A stretch of DNA of 5,016 nucleotides, taken from Caldilineaceae bacterium. Lineage in GTDB: Bacteria > Chloroflexota > Anaerolineae > Caldilineales > Caldilineaceae. The DNA is taken from the NCBI GenBank assembly GCA_012032975.1, contig JAAUPU010000326.1, positions 1-5,016 on the forward strand. The letters are read 5' to 3'. A program made the translations under genes and the position numbers. Each line of letters begins with the position of its first letter. Position 1 is the stretch's first letter. Below the pieces are notes generated by a model. It saw only the letters and a program-made list of their open reading frames with translations, made no database searches and was not told where the DNA came from. Shown piece by piece: positions 1-4,073 of this stretch.

Positions 1-709
1 TTCAAGCGCAAGTACCGAACACCGGCAGTCAACGCGCACGTACATCCAGACCTCCAACCACATGGGCACCCATCTGGACGCGCCGCGCCACTTTGTCACC
101 AACGGCAAGACCATCGACCAACTCCCCCTGGACTGGCTTTACGGTGAAGGCGTGATCGTAGATCTTTCCGACCTGGACGAACTGGACATCTTCACACCGG
201 AGATGATCGAGGAGCGCGTCGAAGTGCGCGAGGGCGACATCCTCTTTATCAACACGGGCTGGCACAAGTACAGTTTTCTTGCACCCGACGGCGACGAGGA
301 GAAGTACATCCAGCGCCATCCGGGTCCACACCACAGCATCTGCGACTGGCTGCTGGCAAAGAAGATCCACGTCTGGGGCGTGGACATGATCTCGACCGAC
401 CACCCCATGAACCTGCCCATCGGTCGCTTCCTGGGGCCGGGGCGGGCTGGAGCATTGGCAGAAGTGCGCGCGCAGTGCGAGGAAAAGTTCGGCGGCTCCG
501 ACGCGGTGGACGAACTCTTCCCGCCCGAAGCCTACCAGTTGACCCACAACGCGCTCTTTCCCCACGACTGCGTACACGTCGAAAACATGGGTGGTCAGAT
601 CGGCGCGCCGGAGTTGCAGAACCGGCGGCTGACGTTGGGCGTCTTCCCGTGGCTCTTCAAGGGCGGCGAGGCGGCCTTCTGTCGCGCGGTGGCGTTCGTT
701 GAGGAATAG
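1..709 (+). CDS. Cyclase family protein (kynurenine formamidase/isatin hydrolase-like metal-dependent hydrolase), 5' partial
   Basis: The reading frame is open from base 2 to a TAG at 707-709, so the gene begins upstream of the window. The ATG at 62 is not the start, because it lies inside the family signature HMGTHLDAPRH (59-91), an exact match to the HxGTHxDxPxH metal-binding motif of the cyclase family (PF04199). The histidines and aspartate of this motif bind the catalytic metal, usually Zn or Mn. Further family-like stretches are VWGVDMISTDHPMN (about 370-412) and HVENMG near the C-terminus. Family members hydrolyse amide or lactam bonds, as in N-formylkynurenine or isatin, in the cytoplasm. 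The substrate here cannot be told from the sequence. About 236 residues are visible, most of a typical 250-300 residue protein. The gene converges on the PIN toxin gene. No clear terminator follows it. Confidence 0.9.
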   Translation, partial: SSASTEHRQSTRTYIQTSNHMGTHLDAPRHFVTNGKTIDQLPLDWLYGEGVIVDLSDLDELDIFTPEMIEERVEVREGDILFINTGWHKYSFLAPDGDEEKYIQRHPGPHHSICDWLLAKKIHVWGVDMISTDHPMNLPIGRFLGPGRAGALAEVRAQCEEKFGGSDAVDELFPPEAYQLTHNALFPHDCVHVENMGGQIGAPELQNRRLTLGVFPWLFKGGEAAFCRAVAFVEE

Positions 710-770
710 ACAGCGGTAATTTCTAGGAAGCGGGAGCCTTCTGGGCGCGAAGGAACACGATTGGGAAGAG

Positions 771-810
771 CTCCTTCGTGAAACTCTGTGTCCCTCCATG
801 ACTCTCCATT
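771..810. repeat. Degenerate 10-nt periodic repeat in the convergent intergenic gap
   Basis: Four successive 10-nt blocks align without gaps: ctccttcgtg, aaactctgtg, tccctccatg, actctccatt. Each is pyrimidine-rich in its middle and ends in (g/a)tg or att. The array lies between the cyclase stop (709) and the toxin stop (812-814). It does not look coding. Similar CTTCGTG/CTCTGTG-type stretches occur in intergenic DNA of various bacteria, but that is recollection and not a search result. With four imperfect copies the periodicity is suggestive only. Confidence 0.4.
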
Positions 811-811
811 T

Positions 812-1243
812 TCAGAGCGTGTCGATCCATTCCAACGGCGAGAGTCGTTCGATCCCGTCGATCTCGTCGAAATGCGGATCGACCGATAGGATGCGTTCAA
901 TGCCGTTGTTAAGCATCGTGGCGGCGTGAAGGGAATCACGTGCGGCGATATGCGCTGATGTAGCATGGAGAATAAGTGCAAGATTGAGGTCCGCTTGAAC
1001 GACAGGCAGGACCTCTCCGACCAGACGAGAGAGTTCACGCGTCATCAAGATGGCATCCTCTCTGCGACCTCGTCGCGTGTAGAGGTGCAAGACCTCCTGC
1101 AACACTTCTACGCTCGTCACTGAGGGAAATTCGTCCCGCGCGATCACGCGTAGGATGTTGGCGCATGGTTCTTTGAGCGGATGTGGCACACCCACCGCGT
1201 ACATCCAAACATTGGCGTCGATGAAAATGCGCCCATTCGCCAC
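812..1243 (-). CDS. PIN-domain toxin of a type II toxin-antitoxin system (VapC-like ribonuclease)
   Basis: This 143-residue protein, a normal length for VapC-like toxins, starts at a GTG (1241-1243) and ends at TGA (812-814). PIN-domain acidic residues are in the expected order: D9 in RIFIDANVWMY, E46 in SVEVLQEVLH, D103 in AARDSLHAATML and D122 in ILSVDPHFD. In this fold they coordinate Mg/Mn for single-strand RNA cleavage, and VapC toxins typically cut tRNA or rRNA. The gene starts 3 nt after the TAA of the ribbon-helix-helix antitoxin gene. A GGGG run inside the antitoxin's last codons may serve as ribosome binding site, so the two are likely translationally coupled and transcribed from the promoter at 1573-1601. 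All four catalytic positions are present, so the toxin is probably functional. Its RNA target is unknown. Confidence 0.88.
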   Translation of the reverse strand: MANGRIFIDANVWMYAVGVPHPLKEPCANILRVIARDEFPSVTSVEVLQEVLHLYTRRGRREDAILMTRELSRLVGEVLPVVQADLNLALILHATSAHIAARDSLHAATMLNNGIERILSVDPHFDEIDGIERLSPLEWIDTL

Positions 1244-1246
1244 AGG

Positions 1247-1519
1247 TTATGCCCCGGATTCGTCGAAGTAGCTGCGGTCTGACATCTCTGCCTCGAGCAC
1301 ATCCCAGTCGTCGACAGGGAGATCGAGTGCGATCAGTTTCTCGACCGACCGCACGCGATCCTCGCTTATCTGGGCGTCCGCCGGTGTGAAATAGGTCTGG
1401 GCAATCGCTTCGCGAATCAGGCGACCAACGGAACTCTCGCGGCGAGAGGACAGTCGTTTGAGTTCCAGCCACTCGTCTTCAGCTATCAAGACCTGGACGC
1501 GCTTTGTCAGTGTGGCCAT
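1247..1519 (-). CDS. Ribbon-helix-helix (CopG-like) antitoxin paired with the PIN toxin
   Basis: A 90-residue protein. The start chosen is the ATG at 1517-1519, because a GGAG Shine-Dalgarno (1526-1529) sits 6 nt upstream and the ribbon-helix-helix fold begins right there. A longer in-frame extension to 1717 would run through the promoter and operator. Residues 4-12 (LTKRVQVLI) fit the DNA-binding beta strand, 14-27 helix A and 29-42 (SSVGRLIREAIAQT) helix B. The acidic C-terminal half (about 50-90) would wrap the toxin. Proteins of this kind neutralise the toxin and repress their own promoter as dimers. The toxin gene follows after a 3-nt gap, and an inverted repeat just upstream is the expected operator. 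Exact family assignment beyond ribbon-helix-helix is not certain. Confidence 0.82.
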   Translation of the reverse strand: MATLTKRVQVLIAEDEWLELKRLSSRRESSVGRLIREAIAQTYFTPADAQISEDRVRSVEKLIALDLPVDDWDVLEAEMSDRSYFDESGA

Positions 1520-1532
1520 CTCACGCTCCAAT

Positions 1533-1579
1533 GCTAATGTGCACATGTGCGTATTTACAATCACATGCGCATATTTTAG
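1533..1579. promoter_or_regulatory. Candidate antitoxin operator: 47-bp imperfect inverted repeat
   Basis: The left arm, GCTAATGTGCACATGTG (1533-1549), matches the reverse complement of the right arm, GCTAAAATATGCGCATGTG (1561-1579), at 15 of 17 bases if a 2-nt gap is allowed. The centre is an A/T-rich spacer. The right arm contains the -10 box of the leftward promoter, and the left arm lies between the transcription start and the antitoxin ATG. Binding of a dimeric ribbon-helix-helix antitoxin here would block its own transcription. The repeat is seen directly; its function as operator is inferred. Confidence 0.6.
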
Positions 1580-1601
1580 CACAAGCCGCTCGCCGTGTCG
1601 A
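1573..1601 (-). promoter_or_regulatory. Sigma70-like promoter for the antitoxin-PIN toxin operon
   Basis: Read on the minus strand, a -35 box TCGACA (1596-1601, 5 of 6 to TTGACA) is followed by a 17-bp spacer and a -10 box TAAAAT (1573-1578, 5 of 6 to TATAAT). The predicted start is near 1566, giving a leader of about 45 nt that contains the GGAG ribosome binding site. The -10 overlaps the inverted repeat, consistent with autorepression. Confidence 0.6.
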
Positions 1602-1619
1602 GCAGACCTCATGGCGACA

Positions 1620-1648
1620 TTGACTTTTCGATATCCATTCGATATGCT
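1620..1648 (+). promoter_or_regulatory. Sigma70-like promoter for the VapB-like/molybdenum-hydroxylase gene cluster
   Basis: A -35 box TTGACT (1620-1625, 5 of 6) is followed by a 17-bp spacer and a -10 box TATGCT (1643-1648, 4 of 6). Normal spacing puts the transcription start at about 1655, the A of the first ATG of the VapB-like gene, so the message would be leaderless or nearly so. No Shine-Dalgarno precedes that ATG, which fits. The next promoter-driven opportunity downstream is not evident, so this may serve all genes to 3855. Confidence 0.5.
1627..1645. repeat. Helically phased direct repeat TTCGATAT within the rightward promoter
   Basis: TTCGATAT occurs at 1627-1634 and again at 1638-1645, an offset of 11 bp or about one helical turn. 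The first copy lies in the promoter spacer and the second covers the first half of the -10 box. Such spacing would let two protein subunits bind the same face of the DNA. A natural candidate ligand is the VapB-like antitoxin encoded immediately downstream. This is inference from position only. Confidence 0.4.
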
Positions 1649-1654
1649 GCCCTC

Positions 1655-1915
1655 ATGGAAATGACCATTTGGATCGACGATCAATACCTGAAAAAAGCCA
1701 AGGCTGAGACCATCCAACTTTACGTCAGTCTATCGGCCCTGATCGAACCGGCGCTGCGTCAGCGCTTGACCGACCCCGGGCGGACTCGCTTGGCCACCGT
1801 ATCCGGCAACGGTCTTCAATCAGGCATCGACCTCGGCGGTTCAGCTCCACTTGTAGAGATCCTGCATGAGTTCGATGCGTCCTGTTTAGAACCCCAAGGG
1901 GCACCCGTCTCATGA
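1655..1915 (+). CDS. VapB-like type II antitoxin without a cognate toxin gene (orphan)
   Basis: An 86-residue protein in the style of VapB antitoxins. Residues 3-9 (MTIWIDD) form the DNA-binding beta strand, about 10-21 helix 1 and 25-38 (SLSALIEPALRQRL) helix 2. A C-terminal toxin-binding segment GLQSGIDLGGSAPLVEIL (53-70) resembles the GLxxGVDLDDSAALL tail common in this family. The ATG at 1655 or the one at 1661 is the start; a GTG at 1595 is unlikely because it lies upstream of the -35 box of the promoter. P32 stands in helix 2 where an acidic residue is usual. VapB genes normally overlap a downstream vapC, but here the TGA (1913-1915) overlaps the ATG of the FAD-subunit gene by four bases and no PIN gene follows. 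The gene looks intact, so it could still act as a DNA-binding regulator or neutralise a toxin encoded elsewhere. Confidence 0.78.
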   Translation: MEMTIWIDDQYLKKAKAETIQLYVSLSALIEPALRQRLTDPGRTRLATVSGNGLQSGIDLGGSAPLVEILHEFDASCLEPQGAPVS

Positions 1916-2889
1916 AACCGGCGCCCTTTGATTATTTCGCGCCCCAATCCACCGACGAGGCACTGCATCTGCTGGCCGAGCATGGCTACGACGCCAAGTT
2001 GCTGGCCGGCGGGCAGAGCCTGATCCCGGCCATGAATTTTCGGCTGGCCCAGCCCGCGGCGCTCATCGACCTCAACTGCATTGATGAACTTGCTTTCGTC
2101 GAACCGACCGACGACGGCGGCGTGCGCATCGGCGCGATGACCCGCCAGAGCACGCTCGAACGCAGTGAGCTGATCCGCACGCGGGCGCCGTTGCTCCATG
2201 CGACTATGCCCCACATTGCCCACCGCCAGATCCGCAACCGAGGCACCCTCGGCGGCAGCCTGGCTCACGCCGATCCCGCTGCCGAGTTGCCGGTCGTGGC
2301 CGTTGCGCTGGCTGCGCATCTGCGTTTGCGCAGCCGCGCTGGCGAACGCTGGCTCTCCGCGGCCGACTGCTATGTCGGTCTCTTCACCACCGACCTGGCC
2401 GATGACGAAATGCTGGTCGAAATCGACCTGCCGCCCATGCCACCGCGGAGCGGCTGGTCCTTTCGCGAGATCGCGCGACGACGCGGGGATTACGCCATCG
2501 TGGGTGTCGCCGCGTTTGTCACGCTGGACGAGACGGGTCGCTGTAGCCAGGCCCGTCTGGTCTACCTGAGCGTGGGCGAGGGGCCGACGCAGGCATTCGC
2601 CGGCCAGCAATTGCTGACCGGCGAGACGCCGTCCGCCGAACTGATCGCCGCGGCGGCTGAAACAGCCGCGCACCAAGACATCGACCCGACGGGCGACATC
2701 CATGCCAGCATCGCCTTTCGTCGTCATCTGGCTGGCGTGCTGGGTCGTCAAGCCTTGACCGAAGCCTTTCTACGCGCGGAGCCAATTTGTGAGCGTTCAT
2801 CAGATTTCGTTGACCGTCAACGGCAAGCCGGTCGAATGGGAGGTCGAAGCGCGCTTGTTGCTGAGCGACTTTCTGCGCCACGAGCTTGA
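1912..2889 (+). CDS. FAD-binding (medium) subunit of a CO-dehydrogenase/xanthine-dehydrogenase-type molybdenum hydroxylase
   Basis: Matches the CoxM/CutM/XdhB-type FAD subunit (FAD_binding_5 family). The N-terminus PFDYFAPQSTDEAL is typical. The two FAD pyrophosphate-binding motifs are AGGQSLIP (32-39) and TLGGSLAHADPAAELP (112-127), preceded by the conserved HRQIRNRG. This cytoplasmic subunit carries electrons from the [2Fe-2S] subunit to NAD or another acceptor. The start is the ATG overlapping the VapB-like stop; AAGGGG (1896-1901) may act as ribosome binding site. The protein has 325 residues, while relatives are usually about 285-300. The family-like sequence ends near FRRHLAGVLGRQALTEAFLR (about residue 290). 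The last 35 residues overlap the next gene by 101 bp and look like read-through in a wrong frame. A one-base loss near 2775-2790 would explain this, since a TGA in the neighbouring frame (2790-2792) would give the usual GTGA overlap. Confidence 0.92.
   Translation: MKPAPFDYFAPQSTDEALHLLAEHGYDAKLLAGGQSLIPAMNFRLAQPAALIDLNCIDELAFVEPTDDGGVRIGAMTRQSTLERSELIRTRAPLLHATMPHIAHRQIRNRGTLGGSLAHADPAAELPVVAVALAAHLRLRSRAGERWLSAADCYVGLFTTDLADDEMLVEIDLPPMPPRSGWSFREIARRRGDYAIVGVAAFVTLDETGRCSQARLVYLSVGEGPTQAFAGQQLLTGETPSAELIAAAAETAAHQDIDPTGDIHASIAFRRHLAGVLGRQALTEAFLRAEPICERSSDFVDRQRQAGRMGGRSALVAERLSAPRA
2778..2781 (+). promoter_or_regulatory. Ribosome binding site fixing the GTG start of the [2Fe-2S] subunit
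   Basis: GGAG lies 7 nt before the GTG at 2789, good spacing. It supports this start although it sits 101 bp inside the open frame of the preceding gene. Confidence 0.6.
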
Positions 2890-3301
2890 CTTGACCGGAA
2901 CCCATGTGGGCTGCGAACACGGTTCGTGCGGCGCATGCACCGTGTTGATGGATGGCCAGGCTGTGCGTTCTTGCATCCTGTTTGCCGTGCAGGCCAACGG
3001 CCACGCCCTGACCACAGTCGAAGGGCTGGCCGCCAGCAGCGCGCTGGCCGACCTGCATCCGATCCAGACTGCGTTCCGCGATGAACATGGGCTGCAATGT
3101 GGCTATTGCACGCCCGGCTTTCTGATGACGCTGATCCCGTTTCTGGAGGAGAATCCAAACCCCAGCGAAGCGGAGATTCGCGATGCGATCTCCGGCAACA
3201 TCTGCCGCTGCACTGGCTATCAGAATATTGTCGATGCGGTGGTGTTGGTAACCCAAAGGACAAGGACGAATGAAGACGTCACGAGCGCGGCGTCATATTG
3301 A
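2789..3301 (+). CDS. [2Fe-2S] (small) subunit of a molybdenum hydroxylase (CoxS/XdhC-like)
   Basis: A 170-residue protein with both expected iron-sulphur domains. The N-terminal plant-ferredoxin-like cluster is bound by C42, C47, C50 and C62 (GCEHGSCGACTV ... RSC). The C-terminal helical-bundle cluster is bound by C104, C107, C139 and C141 (QCGYCTPGF ... NICRCTGYQNI). All eight cysteines are present, as is Q103 before the third-cluster cysteine, which in this family sits beside the molybdenum cofactor. The protein relays electrons from the Mo site to the FAD subunit encoded just upstream. The GTG start is backed by GGAG at 2778-2781. The tail after YQNIVDAV is longer and less family-like than usual. 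No molybdopterin-binding large subunit follows; a toxin-antitoxin pair begins 15 nt after the stop. The chemistry of the enzyme cannot be assigned without the large subunit. Confidence 0.95.
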   Translation: MSVHQISLTVNGKPVEWEVEARLLLSDFLRHELDLTGTHVGCEHGSCGACTVLMDGQAVRSCILFAVQANGHALTTVEGLAASSALADLHPIQTAFRDEHGLQCGYCTPGFLMTLIPFLEENPNPSEAEIRDAISGNICRCTGYQNIVDAVVLVTQRTRTNEDVTSAASY

Positions 3302-3323
3302 TATGGAGGTTCGAACGTGCTGA
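3270..3323 (+). other. 17-codon mini-ORF, possible stub of a lost molybdopterin subunit gene
   Basis: An ATG at 3270, preceded by AAAGGA (3255-3260), opens a frame reading MKTSRARRHIDMEVRTC and stopping at TGA 3321-3323. It begins inside the end of the [2Fe-2S] gene, where the large-subunit gene usually starts, and ends just inside the antitoxin gene. It could be the leftover start of a deleted large subunit or chance. There is no homology evidence for either. Confidence 0.2.
3305..3310 (+). promoter_or_regulatory. Strong ribosome binding site for the DUF104-like antitoxin
   Basis: GGAGGT lies 6 nt upstream of the GTG at 3317. This near-perfect Shine-Dalgarno decides the start and allows independent translation after the [2Fe-2S] gene. 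Confidence 0.7.
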
Positions 3324-3544
3324 AATCCGTTGAGGCCATGACCGATCAGAACGGTGTGCTGCGAATACTAGACTCGGTTGAACTGCCACGATTGCGCCGA
3401 GTCATCATCACCATTCTCGACGATGAACCGGATGAAGAGATGATGAATCTGGCTTTGCTAAGCGAACCGGCGCTCTCCGTGGATTGGCAGCGCCCCGAGG
3501 AGGACGAGGCATGGTCCCACTTGAGCCAGCTTCCATCGTTGTAA
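3317..3544 (+). CDS. DUF104-like antitoxin of a MazF-type toxin-antitoxin pair
   Basis: A 75-residue protein starting at GTG with an excellent ribosome binding site. Residues 3-34 (KSVEAMTDQNGVLRILDSVE ... VIITILDD) resemble the small beta-rich AF2212/DUF104-type domain, in which a short peptide describes 'what the gene encodes next to a toxin'. The C-terminal segment ALLSEPALSVDWQRPEEDEAWSHL (46-69) is acidic and tryptophan-rich, a style often seen in antitoxins next to PemK/MazF or PIN toxins and likely to be the toxin-binding tail. The reading frame overlaps the toxin gene by 34 bp. It lies 15 nt after the [2Fe-2S] gene on the same strand, so it may be cotranscribed with it. Assignment as antitoxin rests on this sequence style and on the adjacent toxin. 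Confidence 0.75.
   Translation: MLKSVEAMTDQNGVLRILDSVELPRLRRVIITILDDEPDEEMMNLALLSEPALSVDWQRPEEDEAWSHLSQLPSL
3498..3503 (+). promoter_or_regulatory. Ribosome binding site choosing the ATG of the MazF-like toxin
   Basis: AGGAGG lies 7 nt upstream of the ATG at 3511, inside the antitoxin coding sequence. It favours this start over in-frame alternatives upstream such as TTG at 3484, and implies that toxin translation is coupled to antitoxin translation. Confidence 0.65.
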
Positions 3545-3855
3545 TAGCTTTCCCATTTTCCGACTTGTCGGGTTCCAAGCTCCGACCAGCAGTCGTATTT
3601 GCGGACACGGGGCGAAACGATTGGCTATTATGCCAGATCACAAGCAACCCATACAGTGATCCGGCGGCAATTCGTTTGACAAACGACGAACTCCAAAAAG
3701 GTGAACTGCGTAGTGTGAGCTTCGCTCGTCCCCTAAAACTGTTCACGGCAAATGAAGCCCTCATTGCGAAACGAGTAGCCGTTCCGAAAGACGCTGCCTT
3801 CAAGGCGATACTGAAAGCAGCGATCTCAGGTCTTCAGAGCAATATGCCAGAATAG
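3511..3855 (+). CDS. MazF/PemK-family mRNA-interferase toxin
   Basis: A 114-residue protein, the usual MazF length. The N-terminal strand IVVIAFPFSDLSGSKLRPAV (9-28) is the family hallmark, including the RP pair (R25-P26) that contributes to the active site. ITSNPY (43-48) supplies the second conserved active-site Thr/Ser position. The common GD before the first strand is replaced by AS (7-8), a minor deviation. MazF toxins are sequence-specific, ribosome-independent endoribonucleases acting on mRNA in the cytoplasm. The start is set by AGGAGG (3498-3503), and the gene overlaps its antitoxin by 34 bp. Base composition (about 52% GC in 3601-3720) is clearly lower than in the enzyme genes upstream (about 70% in 2281-2400), consistent with horizontal gain. 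The gene appears intact. Confidence 0.87.
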   Translation: MVPLEPASIVVIAFPFSDLSGSKLRPAVVFADTGRNDWLLCQITSNPYSDPAAIRLTNDELQKGELRSVSFARPLKLFTANEALIAKRVAVPKDAAFKAILKAAISGLQSNMPE

Positions 3856-3916
3856 CCACTGCCGATCTATGATGACTACTCACTTCTGAGGACAACTGAT
3901 CAAGTGCTCTGAAGAC
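3830..3916. repeat. Perfect 12-bp inverted repeat flanking the toxin stop codon
   Basis: GTCTTCAGAGCA (3830-3841) and its exact reverse complement TGCTCTGAAGAC (3905-3916) are separated by 63 nt that include the toxin TAG (3853-3855). In RNA this could form a long-range stem. It lacks a following T-run and is not a standard intrinsic terminator. It might also mark an old recombination end. Confidence 0.5.
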
Positions 3917-4073
3917 ACCCGCCAGCCCGTTCGGCAACTAATCTCTCGGGGCAACCGCGCGTTTTCTTTTTCGCCGTTCTTTCGACCCGCCATGAAGGTT
4001 GGTTCGCTGAAGCCGTCCCTCAACTCGAATTGGTAAAGATCCTAAAAAATCAGACGCCAGGAAATGATGCATC
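3856..4073. other. 218-bp intergenic region between the toxin and the flavoprotein gene
   Basis: No convincing gene is seen. It contains the right arm of the 12-bp inverted repeat, and a near-direct repeat TCTGAGGACA (3885-3894)/TCTGAAGACA (3908-3917). There is a T-rich run TTTTCTTTTT (3962-3971) preceded by a weak GCCCG/CGGGGC pairing (3925-3929 with 3947-3952), which could terminate toxin transcription poorly. An AT-rich patch CCTAAAAAAT (4041-4050) might hold a -10 box for the flavoprotein gene, but no good -35 partner is present. Confidence 0.4.

Noticed and set aside
737..753. CCTTC/GAAGG hairpin after the cyclase gene as terminator
   Set aside because: Only five base pairs with no T-run following. 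A competing pairing with TCCTTC at 772-777 makes it equally weak.
29..799. Long minus-strand open frame (256 codons) across the cyclase region
   Set aside because: It is antisense to the cyclase gene, whose frame carries the HxGTHxDxPxH motif; the antisense translation has no recognisable domain.
1595..1654. GTG at 1595 as start of the VapB-like protein
   Set aside because: It lies upstream of the predicted -35 box, and the extra 20 residues are unlike VapB N-termini.
1520..1717. 66-residue N-terminal extension of the ribbon-helix-helix antitoxin
   Set aside because: It would run through the divergent promoters and inverted repeat. The internal ATG at 1519 has its own GGAG and begins the conserved fold.
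1816..2751. Minus-strand open frame of 311 codons
   Set aside because: It mirrors the FAD-subunit gene with its clear FAD-binding motifs. GC-rich coding DNA often leaves such antisense frames open.
3925..3971. Intrinsic terminator with TTTTCTTTTT after the MazF-type gene
   Set aside because: The stem is short, contains a bulge and is about 10 nt from the T-run, so it was mentioned only within the intergenic entry.
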